Below, piece by piece: positions 31,250 through 42,542 of a stretch of 64,000 nt of DNA. Both the position numbers and the translations under genes were made by a program. The DNA is taken from contig NC_086378.1 of assembly GCF_036588685.1 (NCBI RefSeq), positions 50,586,686 through 50,650,685 of the forward strand, in the 5' to 3' direction. How positions within the stretch are numbered: the first letter of the stretch is position 1; each line of letters begins with the position of its first letter. Source of the stretch: Mytilus trossulus. Its lineage: Eukaryota > Mollusca > Bivalvia > Mytilida > Mytilidae. The notes beneath the pieces are model-generated. The model saw nothing but the letters and a program-made list of their open reading frames with translations. It did no database searches and had not been told where the DNA came from.

Positions 31250-31383
31250 AAATGGAAACAAATTATTTTCAGGAAAAAAATAATTTCGATTTTTTTGTGG
31301 AAAATAATTTTTTGACCCGGGCGCTTATTTTTGACCCGTGTGGGGGGAGGGGAAACAAACATATTTTTAATTTTGGCCTTAGA
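31250..31383. repeat. truncated relative of the 389-bp MITE
   Basis: The right end (GGGGAAACAAACATATTTTT then TTTTGGCCTTA) and the internal GACCCG phrases resemble the MITE at 28231-28619. The left terminus is not found. Confidence 0.4.
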
Positions 31384-31394
31384 TTTTTTAAGCA

Positions 31395-33540
31395 TAGGTC
31401 TACTTGTTGTATGGAATGACTACAAGGTATCATATAAAAAAAGATGTCTGCCTGCCAAGGTTAATTTTACTGTGACCTCATATTCATAGAATAATGATAA
31501 TATTCATGATATTGAACAGCAAGAATGATGAGTAAGTTGATGTTATATACAAATAAGACAAAATTTTCAGTTGCCTACTAATTATGTAATACATGTAGTA
31601 GTTATTTTTGTCATTAAATGATGTTTACCCTTTTATGTGTAGGGCAAGAACATGAAAGATAAAGGGGAAACTATAAACAGAAGAAATTATCAACAAAATA
31701 AGATTTACAGAGGTCAACAAAGCCTAAATGGTAAGTCCACTGTTATAAAAAATTATGTCCTTGAATAATAATTAAATATTTATTAAAATAAGATGTGGTA
31801 TGATGAAAGAGAAAACTATCCATCAGAGTTCAATTTAGCGGATGTAAGCATTGTAATTACTTATTAGAGGCCATTGATGACCTGTAAGTAATGAGAAAAC
31901 CCATACCCTATACATGTTATAGTAATCTATAAAAGTCAACACTAACCAAATTTGAAACAGAGCATCAATTCAAACGTCAAATATACCAGACTAATTTATA
32001 AAAACAAAAAATTATGAAAAATAAAAATGACGGGTATGAACCAACATCAACCACTGAATATGTACAAGCTCCTGATATTAGACAGGTATAATATGGCTGG
32101 GTTGATATAAAAATAAGAAACACTTAGCAGTCTGATTTCCAATGAGACATTTCTCCAATAGAGATCAAATGACATTTAAGGAGGCTCTAGGGTATAACAA
32201 TTTCAGAAAAATGTTTTAATATTTTTTTTTCATAACTCAATTTATTTATATCTTTATCATATGGTACACCAAATCATTCAAAACAATCAATTCGGTTTGG
32301 CCCCAGATGACTTTTAAAATGCATATATCATTGAAAAAGCTCCAAATTATCTCCCTTTGGTGCAAAAAAGCCATTTTTTGGCATTAAAAATGTAATATCT
32401 TATTTAACTCATCGGTGGCCTATATTTTTTATTATTATTTTAAATAAGCTGTACTTTAACTAAACTTTTATAAAATTTAAGCGATTTCTGTAATTTAGTA
32501 CTTGAATATTTAAATGAAAGTTTATCATATTAATCATAAACATGATAAAATAGCCATTTTATTGATCTCTTCACTGATAATTTTTGAGTTTGTGTATTTG
32601 TAGGTCAGAAATCTGGATTTTCATGGTCATCATTCACAGATCAATACTGAACGGAAAACTTAAAGCTGATATTTTTCTCCATAGTGCGACTTTTTTATTA
32701 ATTTGAAATGGAACATGTTTTTTCCTACATTTATTTGAAAGAGGAAATTTCAACATGATGACTATATAAACAAAAAAGAGTCATATCATCACGATCATTG
32801 ATGCACAAGAACTTGATCATATAAATACAACAATGTATTAATTATCAATTGAAAGATGGAACGAATGAACAAGATATTAGAATGTTGTTGTCCAAATAAA
32901 CTTGCTTTGTCTTCTCATTTGAATCTCTCCATTCAATAAAGATGTACAGAGGAAGATCTTTGAAGAACAGATTGAAAAAATGTTTTGTCTAAGAATTGCA
33001 GGAATATTCTAGTGAATGAAATTATTTATTGACTTCACTCTTATATAGTGGACTGAATAATTGTACATAGCAAGCTGTGAATAAAGAAAGCAAAAACTTT
33101 AACAAAAAGTGTTTATATTATAAATTTGCAATTATAAGCATACTATTATGTACACCACAAAGTTATATATAATTCAAATTGTTTGCCTATACAAGTATTG
33201 CAATGAACCTATAACAAAGAAAATTTTACCTCATGAAAAGAGTGAACTATTCAGTCAGAATATGAAATATTTTTTCAGTTCTATTTTTCATAATAGAATA
33301 AACAAGACAAAGATTTCAAAACAATATTTTTTCATTTATTTAGAAATTTCATCATTTTGTTTCAGTGAAAGGACTTTATTTTTTGACTGTAAAATATTAT
33401 TATTATACATTCCAAAATAAGAATAATATTTATTGTCATATAAACAAATAAAAAACATGTTTGTGACAAAATTTAAAAAAAATTATTTATATGTATATAT
33501 AAAAAATATAAAAAAAACTCGTATACAGTTAAAACATTTT
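31395..33540. other. AT-rich interior of the 4.7-kb element
   Basis: Contains a SINE-like fragment around 31790-32130 (AGATGTGGTATGATGAAAGA, CAATGAGACATTTCTCC). No transposase or conserved frame recognised; the 90-residue frame at 33148-33420 is low-complexity. Confidence 0.45.
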
Positions 33541-33607
33541 ACAACCAAACAGCATTCATTGTAACATACACATAACTTTATATTTATATATATATATTTA
33601 TAATTTT

Positions 33608-33836
33608 AATCCCATAGGATTTTATTTTGTCCCGTGGGATATTAAAAATCCCATGGGATAATTATAGTCCCATGGGATTTTTTTTTGTCCCATGGGACAA
33701 CAAATATCCCATGGGACTACAATAATCCCATGGGACCAAAAAAAATCCCATGGGATTTAACCAAAATCCCATGGGATAATGGTAAATCCCATGGGATTTT
33801 GCCCTGTCCCATGGGATATTGAAAATCCCATGTTTT
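33608..33836. repeat. array of about twelve CCCATGGG palindromes
   Basis: TCCCATGGGA or a one-base variant recurs every 18-21 bp, separated by short A/T-rich spacers. The central copies are perfect palindromes. It lies just inside the right end of the 4.7-kb element. A four-copy version lies inside the left end at 29490-29553. The regular spacing suggests protein-binding sites, for instance for a transposase (inference). Confidence 0.85.
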
Positions 33837-34005
33837 TATAATTCAAATTGCAAAATAAATATGAAAGTAACAGTATAAAACCAATGAAATTATTGAATCC
33901 CATGTAATTCCGCACATTTTGGTTATATACATGATATTGTAGCTCTTGTTTGAGGCGGCGGCGGATTTGCAAATGAGTGTTTTGCAAATTAAAAGTGTCC
34001 AGTGT

Positions 34006-36038
34006 TTATAGTAAAGATATTAGAATAAATTTGCCATGCTGAAAATAAAGCAACAAAACAACAAAATAATAAGCAGAGATTAACTGGTTTTGCAGGCAAA
34101 GCATTGGCATGAGCTGCCAGACCAAGAATTTATCAAGTTCTTGAATTGATTTTTGCTTACGAAGCTCATCTGGCAGCTCATTCCAAAGCCTAGCACCTGC
34201 ATACCTGAAAGATTGTAGGCCATATGCAGTTGTCCTTACATGTGGTAGATCTGCTGTATTCTGGTATCTGAAAGAGTAAGTGTTTTCCTTTAAGTGAATC
34301 AAATCATGGAGATAAACAGGACAATCTTTATTTATAATTTTGAAAACTTCAATCGCCAAAGATCGCATTCTTCTTACTTTTAAAGATGGTAATTTTGATT
34401 TGCAGAGTAGATCTTCATAACTTGCTGAATGGTCTTCGTAGATAAACCTTAGTGCTCTCTCTTGGATTTTCTCTATCTTTTTTGTATTTACCTCCCCACA
34501 AAAGTGCCAAACTAGTGGGCAGTAATTAAAGTTGGACATTATGAAAGAATAATAAATTGTTAATTTTCCGAGTTTAGTCAGGTGTTTACCTATTCTTTTT
34601 AATACATTTAATTGTTTGGATGCTTTTTTACATATTATAGAGACATGTTCATTGAAATTTAGTTTAAAATCTATTGTTACACCTAGCAGTTTAACGTTAT
34701 CTTCACACTCTATTTCATTACCTTCTAATTTAAATTTTAGGTTTTTGTCTTTAGTTTTTTTACCTACAGCTATTGCCTGAAATTTTTCTGGATTTGCTTT
34801 CATTTTATTTATTGAGAACCAGTTTATAAAAATTTTACTTTCTTCTTCTAAAGTTTTAATTAATTTATCTAAATCGTTATCTGCGTATGAAAGGGTGTTG
34901 TCATCTGCTGATAATTATAGAGTTCACTTTTATGAATAAAATAGAAAATGTCATTTAAAAAAATATTAAATAATGTTGGCCCTAATATTGACCCTTGTGG
35001 CACCCCTTTAAACATTGTTTGCCAATAGCTTGAATTAGTACCTACTTTAACACACTGTTTTCTATTAGTTAAATAGCTTTCCAAAAGTTTAAGAGATGTG
35101 GCAGACACACCATAAGATTTTAATTTTAGTAGGAGGAGGTCATGGGGTAGGCAGTCAAAAGCCTTGGACAAGTCCATTAATATAGCTGCTACATATTTAT
35201 TCTGATCTAAAGCCTTTTTCCAATCTTCAATTATTTTTAATAAAGCGGTTTGGCATCCATATCCTTTTCGAAAAGCTGACAGAAAAATGTGGAAAAATGA
35301 ATTAAAATATTCAACAAGTTGATTTTCTATAGACCTCTCAAAAATTTTTGAAATCATGGGCAATATACTTACAGGTCTATAGTTTCCTTTATCAAGAGTG
35401 TTTGATTTTTTATGCAGGGGTATTACTTGTGCTTCTTTTAATTTATCTGGGAAAACAGCTGATTCAAATGATTTATTTATTATTTTAGAAATTGGATTGG
35501 ATATTTCAGATTCGGATAATTTTAGTATTTTTGAAGATATTCCATCTTTTCCTGTTGCCTTTTTGATGTTAATTTTATTGATTTGTTTTTTAACAAACTC
35601 TGGATCTACTGGGCTAAAATTTAGTTCTTCTTTTTCTGGTTTATTTTCTTTTATAATTTTAATACTTGGATGATGTTCATCTATTACAGTATCTATTGAG
35701 CCGATATCTTTGGCAACATTTATAAAAAAATTATTAAATCATTCAGCTACTTCATTTTGATTGTTAATTATCTTATTTTCTTCACAAAGGATTAGGTCTT
35801 TTGAAAAATGTGAACCATTGTTTGTTAGGAAAGGCTTGATTGTTGGCCAAAAATCTTTGCTGTTAGGTCCTCCTATGCATCTTTCCATGAAATAGTTTCT
35901 GATGGATTTCTTTTTAATTTTATTTACTAGATTTCTTTGTTTTCTGTAGCATTCCCAATTTGTTTTATTTTTAAAATTTTGAAATTTGTTGTATGCCATT
36001 CTTTTTTTATATATTTCCCTTTGTAAAGTTTGATTCAT
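34006..36038 (-). pseudogene. LINE ORF2 reverse transcriptase, with stop and frameshift
   Basis: The minus strand reads in order: the linker before the polymerase (YKKQ-like RKQRNLVNKIKK, FWPTIKPFLTN), an in-frame TGA at about 35740, the fingers/palm with AFRKGYGCQTAL, ILMDLSKAFDCLPH and FKGVPQGSILGP, then a two-base insertion just before the YADD motif at about 34906, and the thumb and C-terminus (VKLLGVTID, FNYCPLVWHFC, ERALRFIY, GARLWNELP). The gene belongs to the jockey/CR1/L2 group by these phrases. The endonuclease domain is missing. Not functional. Confidence 0.88.
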
Positions 36039-36099
36039 GATTCACTTCATATAAACCACTTCAGTATGATCATTTTTAATCCAGAAACTATCAGTTACA

Positions 36100-36567
36100 C
36101 CAGAAAAATATGGTTAATTGCCACAGGCAATTGTCCTTAGGATATTTTTCCCTATCAGTACTTATATAACAAGTAGTATATTTTTACTAATAGATCGTTT
36201 GCTGAAAAAGTAATCACGGAGTCAAATCTGGTTCTAATCTGGTACCTAAACATGCTAAAGGGGCAAAAGAGATCCCTGTCCATCTTGACAAGGGTAAGAA
36301 TGTACGTCATACGCAGGGTGTCGGAGGATTTGAAATCGCTGCCAATGCATGCACTTAAAGGTAAGTTTTTGTCCATTATTCATATTCTCCTTATAATTAT
36401 GTAAAAATATATAGTCCACCAAAGACTTCATTACTTTCAAAATCCCAAAACTCGCAGGATAGAGGCTACATTTTTACTAGATATGAGCTAATTTTCATAA
36501 GACTTTATTTCACTTCATATAAACCACTTCAGTATGATTATTTTTAATCCAGAAACTATCAGTTACA
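36100..36567 (+). repeat. second copy of the tandem duplication (empty)
   Basis: About 469 bp. It lacks both the 389-bp MITE and the LINE present in copy one, so both insertions came after the duplication. The short frames inside (36155-36440) are repeats of frames in copy one and are not genes. Confidence 0.85.
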
Positions 36568-36910
36568 TCAGTTTTTCTGAAAAAATGAAGCGTTTTGTTT
36601 CCATCTTTAAAAATATCCAAAAGGATGTCGGCCACACTTACAATCAAAGTGCCCGACAGCATTAAATGGAAAGATTGAATGCAAGGCAATGTATGAAACC
36701 TCTTATTATGTATACTATGTTCAGTTGGATACAAATAATGTCCTTTTTGTAAATGAAAACAACAGTCACACTGCATTTTTCGTGCCTGTGAAAAATGGAT
36801 AGTTTTTTTTAAAGATAATTCCCCAAGGATCCTAAAGTAATAAAATATATTTGGAGTATTAACATGATTAATGTTCAACTGGTTGATAGATATTAGATGT
36901 TGATTTGCAT

Positions 36911-37064
36911 CACAGGGCTTGTCTTCAGGTCAAATAAATGGCCTATATCAATATATGTGCATCTCTAAAAAATCGGGACCCCCTACTATACATGGGTCCC
37001 GATTTTTTAGAGATGCACATATATTGATATAGGCCATTTATTTGACCTAAAGACAAGCCCTGTG
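36911..37064. mobile_element. 154-bp palindromic hAT-like MITE
   Basis: Two arms of about 70 bp are nearly perfect inverted copies around an 11-bp loop. The termini read CACAGGGCTTG and CAAGCCCTGTG. ATTTGCAT flanks both sides (36903-36910 and 37065-37072), an 8-bp target duplication as made by hAT transposases. The transcript would fold into a long hairpin. Confidence 0.88.
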
Positions 37065-37284
37065 ATTTGCATAGCCTGCTATATTGCCAATTTCAAATTG
37101 AAGTTCAAGGTTCCCCTTCTATGCTTCTACTTATTTTCTATTTCACGAGGCTTTGTTCTTGCGTTTGCAAATTATTTTGCAACCGTACAATATTTTAAAA
37201 TGTGTTGTACTAGTACGTTTTACACCTTTTACATTACCATGATTACAGCTACAAGGTGTACGACATGATACGATCAAATTATTA

Positions 37285-37464
37285 CTGCTTCAAAAAACTA
37301 ATGCGAAGGAGAAGAAGCAGATTTGAATAAGAAGCGTATGCTTTATGTTGATCTCGTTTGTCATAAGGAAGACCCTGATGTTCATATGGACGACAGTATC
37401 TTTTCTTTCCTGATGAACGCGTACTGTAGCCTCGAGACTGTAGCTTTGACTCGACATCTGCCAT
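37285..37464 (-). CDS. short open frame, possible first exon
   Basis: A 60-residue frame begins MADVESKLQSRGYSTRSSGK in a reasonable initiation context (ACACAATGG) and has a less AT-rich composition than its surroundings. I saw no convincing donor and no match to a family. It could be the first exon of a host gene or chance. Confidence 0.25.
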
Positions 37465-37545
37465 TGTGTTTGTTTTCTGTGAAAAAGTCCGAGAAACTCG
37501 AACAAATTTTAAGGAGATTATAAATTTTAGCAGGATACGGGTCAA

Positions 37546-38560
37546 ATACGATTTTTCTTGGGAACCAATGTAGAATCGAACTTCCGAATGTCATTGATTC
37601 ATTGTGGTAACTTTCATTTCCTTCCCCATTACAAGTATGCCCACGATAACATTCTGTACGAAGTGCTTTCTACTTAAAAAGAAGCATTTAAACAAATTAT
37701 TTTTCATTTAATTACAATTAATTTACAGTCGAAAATGTTTTTAGCGGATAACGGGAAATGATACATAAGTCATCAAAGTACTTACAGCCAAACCCAAACG
37801 ACGGAAATATGTGCGGAGTAATCTGAAATTTGGTAACTGCAGTTCGAACAAATAAATAAAATTTTGACATTTCAAACATTTATAAAATAGTAATTTCCAT
37901 TACGTGTATTACATAAATCTTGAAAGTTTTACTCAGCAAACTGGTTGGAAAGGAGAAGTGATTTTCTTAATCAAAACTATTTTACAGTGTAGTAACACAA
38001 TCATAACAGAACACAGTTGGCTCTTAGCAACCAGGTCGATGCCACAGAAAAGAATTGAAACAATTGTTTCAATCTTTCTAAAAACGAAGGATATCGGCCA
38101 CACATTTTTTGGTCTATTACAGTTTTATTACACAAGTCATGAATATATCAAGAGAATCAATTTCTTTAGCATGAAGTACCAGTAACACAGGCACCAATCT
38201 CACTTAGCGCCACATTTTGTTATAACATAAAAATCGTTGTGGTATTTTCCTGTGCTGGGTTGTGAAAAGATGTTCTTTGTTTCGAAATGTGAGTACATGT
38301 TTTCAAATTGTATTTTATTCTTTCCAGGTTAATCGGTAGACATAAATGGGAATGTAGTTCGATCCATATTGCTCAGAATGTCGTCCTCGGAAGACCACTC
38401 TGAAGTATCATCATCATTTTGGTTGATTATCAATTAATTATAAATAATGAATAAAATCAATATTAATAAATATGTAATAATCATTATATGATAATTATAA
38501 ATCATAATTATTATATGATTATTATTAATTAATATTATTGCAATATTATAATTATAATTA
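37546..38560. other. intergenic sequence
   Basis: No supported gene. A very AT-rich block (TAATTATTAT-like) lies at 38430-38570. Confidence 0.45.
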
Positions 38561-38610
38561 TATTATAGGGTTATTGCATGAATATTGGGGAATATTGTCC
38601 CGAGTAGAGT

Positions 38611-38768
38611 ATAGCAATATAATATTTGAAAGTAAAAAAATGGTTTAAACTAAGATTTAAACGTTGATGACGTCATGAATTTTGAAGATTTATTGCACTA
38701 GTGCAATATTAGAATTTATTGCACGCTAACTTTTGGTTACGTTCTGTGGGAAATATTATATTGCTATA
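38611..38768. mobile_element. short MITE-like inverted repeat
   Basis: AGTATAGCAATATAATATTT and its near inverse AAATATTATATTGCTATA bound about 158 bp that contain TTGCACTAGTGCAATA and TGACGTCA palindromes. Similar GGGTTATTGCATGAATAT phrases lie on both sides (38568 and 38777), so the whole may be a larger foldback. Confidence 0.55.
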
Positions 38769-38799
38769 CAATAATATGGGGTTATTGCATGAATATCAT

Positions 38800-39855
38800 G
38801 AATATTTGTCCCTAGCAGTATCAGGGCTCAACTACTTAAAAAAAACAGGGAGAAGTGACTTCTCTTTGAGTCAGAGCTCAGACTTAAACAAGTCTTTTTC
38901 CGTTTCCGACTTATAGAAGTCAAAAACTGCAGTCTGTTGAAAAATTGTTGCAATTATTGACTTGCTTAAGTCAGAAAATGAAGGACTTGATCTAGTCGAT
39001 TTATGTTTCGGAAAACAGGAAGATTTTACTTATTTCCTTTTTGTGGACAAATTATATCATTTTGACAACAAAAATCATTCTGAATATTTGTTATGTAATG
39101 AGCTACATTAAAGTAATAATTTTATCCAGTATATTTTCTTCTTGTGCAAGTTTTTCAATATTTAATTGGTTTTATATCAGGGTTCTCACTAGGAAATTTT
39201 TATGGTGAGTCCTGGGACTCATCACTTTTAAAGATGGTGAGTCCCAGATGCAAATGATGAGTCCAGGATTCCTGCGAGCGAGTTCCTCTTTTTGAGTTGA
39301 AATAAACTACATATATATATGGAGCTATGTTTTTCTTGGGTACAGTATTTGATAAATGTTTTGATGACTATTGTATTGCTTTCATTTTTCATTCATAATA
39401 AAATAACAGTATTAGTGAATTAAAATTCAACGATATTTATTAGCAGCCAAATGATGATTTCCAGGGATCGAATTTCGGAGGAAATACTTGCTAAATTCAA
39501 AGTTAAATTTCAAATTTGCTAGTAGAAATTATTTTCACTTGCTTAAACTCCCCGGGCTTAAAGGGAAATTCCGCGATTTTTTACTTATCATCTAATTATG
39601 TTCATCTTAACATAAAAAACACATTTGCAAAGTTTTAAATTTATATTCCTTCTAATAACGGAGAAAATCAAGTATTTGTAACTTTTTTGGTTGAATTCTC
39701 GAGTGGGTCGTGACGTATTAGCCCGATTTATTGAATTCTGGGAAAAAATAAAATCTGTTTAACTCTTATAGCTTATCGACAATATACGTAATTAAAAGCG
39801 CACATCTGACGAATGGTCGAAGTTATTAACCATAATATAAGAATGAACGAAAATG
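38800..39855. other. sequence left of the 9-kb element
   Basis: Contains repeated AAGTCAGA/TGACTT phrases (38835-39000) and GGTGAGTCC repeats (39203-39260). No gene recognised. Confidence 0.4.
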
Positions 39856-39860
39856 AATAT

Positions 39861-39941
39861 CACCGTGTAGAACGCCACATGCGGGGTGTCGGCTATGTTT
39901 GACATGGGGTGGCGATTTTGAGGCGACGAAAAAGTAACAAG
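39861..39941 (+). promoter_or_regulatory. putative leader exon and start region in the left TIR
   Basis: The segment ends in AACAAG|GTAAGT, a near-perfect 5' splice site. The zinc-finger start codon has a poly-T/AG acceptor 2 bp before it at 41343, so splicing would join this leader to the coding exon. The leader contains short upstream ATG frames that close within it. The transcription start is not visible. If the model is right it must lie in the first 80 bp or just outside the element. Confidence 0.45.
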
Positions 39942-40330
39942 GTAAGTTCATGCATCAAAATTTCTTATTTTTAGAACTCTCAGTACCATATAATGTATTG
40001 CACGGAAGGAACCGCAACATAATCTATTTCCTGAACGCAGAAGCAGTCGTTTTCAGTGCTCAGTTTTCTCAAACACCTCGCCCTAGTTTTCCGTGTTGCA
40101 GATTTTGAGGCTTTATATGCATATTTCGGTATAAACACTACTTTACGCAACTACCCTCAGTATCATTTATATAGAATTGTATTCCTCTCATCGACTTCCC
40201 CCAAATACCAGTTTCTTAGTTAAAATTAATTGGTTTTAAAACTGTTGTTCATCAAAATATAAAGTGTCGCTCGGGGTGTCAGATTTTGCGTCGCAAGGGG
40301 TAGAGGCTTGTCATAAAAAAGAATACATTT
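39861..40330 (+). repeat. left terminal inverted repeat of the 9-kb transposon
   Basis: About 470 bp, matching 48433-48902 in inverted orientation. It starts CACCGTG, has several GGGGTG boxes in its first 60 bp, and holds AACAAG|GTAAGT, a consensus splice donor, after base 81. GGGGTGTC motifs recur near both its outer and inner edge, possible protein-binding sites (inference). Confidence 0.92.
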
Positions 40331-40674
40331 TCTTATAAATCGATCTCTATCTGTTACTTTTTAATTCAAACACACCTACATTGTTATGATGACAAATTAC
40401 AAACTTAAGGTATGTCATTTGGTCCATATTTTAGTCTTTTAAGTAATGTGCATTTTTATTGATAAACATAGCAAATAAAGACTCAAAGTAGAAAAATGAT
40501 TGGATATGAATAGAAGTGTAATGTTATTTGTTTTATATTATACCTTTGAAATACAAAAATATTGACAAATGTACGTAATAATATGAAAATTACACGTATA
40601 AATGAAGAAAGGTGTACCCGATTTATTATCAAATAATTAACGAATTAAATTGAGTTGAATATGAATACACTTAA

Positions 40675-41172
40675 TTAAAGAGGGACGAAAGATACCAAAG
40701 GGACAGTCAAACTCATAAATCTAAAACAAACTGACAACTCCATGGCTAAAAATGAAAAAGACAAACAGAAAAACAATAGTACACACGACACAACATAGAA
40801 AACTAAAGAATAAACAACACGAACCCCACCAAAAACTAGGGGTGATCTCAAGTGCTCCGGAAGGGTAAGCAGATCCTGCTCCACATGTGGCACCCGTCGT
40901 GTTGCTTATGTGATTACAAATCCGGTAAATAGTCTAATTCGGTAGGTCATATTCATGAAAGGGAAGGGGATTGTAGTTACGACGTAAGGAACATATCCGA
41001 TATCATTTGTGAAACGGTTATTCCATAACGGTCAACCAACTCGTGATGGCGTCCGTAAAATTTACGAAGGGATGATTTCAACTTCACTATTTGGAACTCT
41101 TGGTTTAATAGCTTCCTTGAGAGCAGCAAACCTCTATAAATTAAATGCTATGAACAGATCAATCTTTAATCT
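40675..41172. repeat. interspersed repeat inside the zinc-finger gene intron
   Basis: This block carries phrases such as GACAGTCAAACTCATAAATC and CTCGTGATGGCGTCCG that I associate with abundant interspersed repeats of bivalves. Its minus-strand open frame (40675-40893) is one such shadow frame. It probably inserted into the transposon after the transposon formed. No target duplication was identified. Confidence 0.45.
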
Positions 41173-41345
41173 TTCCATGATTTTTTATCAAAATGTATAA
41201 TCGAGATCGTAAATGTTTTTATATAATTTTTATTTAATAACTGTATCAGTTTATTTTCACTGATTTAAACTGATCGACGCATTAATAAATTAATTGTTGT
41301 TTAGACATTATGTAAATGCATAAACGTATATATTTTTTTAAAGGA

Positions 41346-41987
41346 ATGGAACGAGAAGGATTTGAAATAGACCACGAAGAGGAGGCTGGCGAACAGTTTG
41401 TATGTCATGTGTGTACCAAAAGATATAAGCACGAGTCATCCCTCAACAAGCACCTAAAGATACATGACGGTGAGGACCACCCTTGTATGCAATGTGAAAA
41501 AACATTCCGTACCATGGACCTATTGAAACAACACAAAATAAGGACACACTCAGAAAAAACTACCCACCTTTGTGCTGAGTGTGGTGCTTGGTTTAATTCC
41601 AAAATGGCATTGAATAACCATGTGAGGTTTAAGCATAGACAAAAAACATTGGTGTGTTCAATTTGTGACAAGAATTTTAAAGACAACTATGCTTTAAAAC
41701 GCCACCAGGAGTCGCACATTAAAACAAAGAAAGAATGTCCTAATTGCAAACAATCTTTCAGGGATGTTGTACAGCACCTTAAAAATTGTAAAGTTCACAA
41801 TAAAAGGACAAGACAGTACGAATGTGATATCTGTAAAAAGAAATTTTTGTGCAAAAGATATTTGCAAAAACATTTAATTTGTAAGCATCAAAATCCAGAA
41901 CAATATAGATGTACTTGTGGAAAAACATATTCGTATTCCAGCTCACTGAGGAGGCACGAACGAATGTGTCCAAACCATTCAACTTAA
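41346..41987 (+). CDS. C2H2 zinc-finger protein of the 9-kb transposon
   Basis: The product is 213 residues starting MEREGFEIDHEEE. I chose this ATG because the 30 bases before it end in a poly-T/AG splice acceptor; a longer open frame from 41316 would include the intron end. Five canonical fingers are visible in order: CHVC...HLKIH, CMQC...HKIRTH, CAEC...HVRFKH, CSIC...HQESH and CDIC...HLICKH. There is also a divergent finger CPNC...HLKNC and a C-terminal CTCG...HERMC unit. Such arrays bind DNA, and here the obvious inference is recognition of the terminal repeats or of target DNA. The gene converges on the YqaJ gene, and AATAAA lies near 42331, about 345 bp past the stop. No catalytic domain is present. 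The finger calls are certain and the transposition role is inferred. Confidence 0.9.
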   Translation: MEREGFEIDHEEEAGEQFVCHVCTKRYKHESSLNKHLKIHDGEDHPCMQCEKTFRTMDLLKQHKIRTHSEKTTHLCAECGAWFNSKMALNNHVRFKHRQKTLVCSICDKNFKDNYALKRHQESHIKTKKECPNCKQSFRDVVQHLKNCKVHNKRTRQYECDICKKKFLCKRYLQKHLICKHQNPEQYRCTCGKTYSYSSSLRRHERMCPNHST

Positions 41988-42364
41988 AGCACCATATCTA
42001 TTTCGGCTATAACGGCAGTGATAGCCTACAACATTTCTATTCTTGTCAACACCTTTTGTTAGAATGTTCGTAGGCAATGTCATTCATGAGTTATAAAATC
42101 AATTCTATTAATTACTTTAATAAGAGTATTGTCCCTTGCTAATATAATTTATATTGACATATTTATATCATACAGTATGCAGGTAGCATTCAGTGTGAAC
42201 TATGTTTATTATTTTGATATCATTGATATAATGTTACTTTTGTTAATCAGTTTTCATTGAAAACAACACATTTTTGTTATATTTTTTGTTATTTGTTACT
42301 ATAAATAATGCTCAGAGGGAGTTGTTACAAATAAAAATATATGATTACAATCAACTTTTGTGTC

Positions 42365-42542
42365 TTATATCTCTTTGAGATCCACTCCCAAACGTTTTGT
42401 TGGCAGAATTTTTGATTCGTCCTTTCTGTGGTACTGACGATCCGATAGTGCACCTCGAGCTGGAGCCATAGGACCTGATATTTCTCCAATTTTAATTCTT
42501 CGCTTTTTTGTTCCTCTGGCTGGAAGGTCAAATGCATGATCT
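42365..42542 (-). CDS. YqaJ protein, terminal exon
   Basis: The acceptor GTGATTACAG is followed by a frame beginning RDHAFDLPARGTKKRRIK and ending LGVDLKEI then TAA. The TKKRRIK cluster is basic and may be a nuclear localisation signal. TTTATT at about 42206 gives a minus-strand AATAAA, so the two convergent genes of the element overlap or nearly meet at their 3' ends. Confidence 0.75.

Larger units (their letters stand above)
29309..34012. mobile_element. 4.7-kb inverted-repeat element inserted in a LINE 3' UTR
   Basis: The segment 29309-29560 is repeated in inverted orientation at 33760-34012, starting ACTATAAACACTG at both ends, with further shared phrases such as GCAAATCCGCCGCCGCCTC. The LINE 3' UTR continues on either side. 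A TA target duplication is possible but ambiguous because the terminus is TATA-rich. No transposase frame is visible, so it is non-autonomous or decayed. The two short open frames at the ends are translations of the same repeat. Confidence 0.7.
28964..36040 (-). mobile_element. LINE with 11-bp target duplication, interrupted by a 4.7-kb element
   Basis: TTCACTTCATA flanks both ends (28953-28963 and 36041-36051), and the uninterrupted site is present in the neighbouring tandem copy near 36510-36520. On the minus strand the insert runs from a truncated 5' end at 36040, through reverse transcriptase, to a 3' UTR ending in repeated GTCTTAT units at 28964. Such short 3' terminal repeats are typical of CR1/L2-like LINEs. 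The 3' UTR is split by the inverted-repeat element at 29309-34012. Confidence 0.82.

Noticed and set aside
33608-33836. CRISPR-like appearance of regularly spaced palindromes
   Set aside because: The units are 10-bp palindromes with A/T spacers in a eukaryotic transposon; there are no long repeats, unique spacers or cas genes.
35398-35673. 91-residue plus-strand frame
   Set aside because: Antisense to the LINE reverse transcriptase.
38381-38440. Mini frame starting MSSSEDHSEV
   Set aside because: Only 19 codons, no convincing donor and no conservation evidence; left out of the gene list.
41405-41982. Minus-strand frames opposite the zinc-finger gene
   Set aside because: Shadows; the plus strand has multiple canonical C2H2 fingers.
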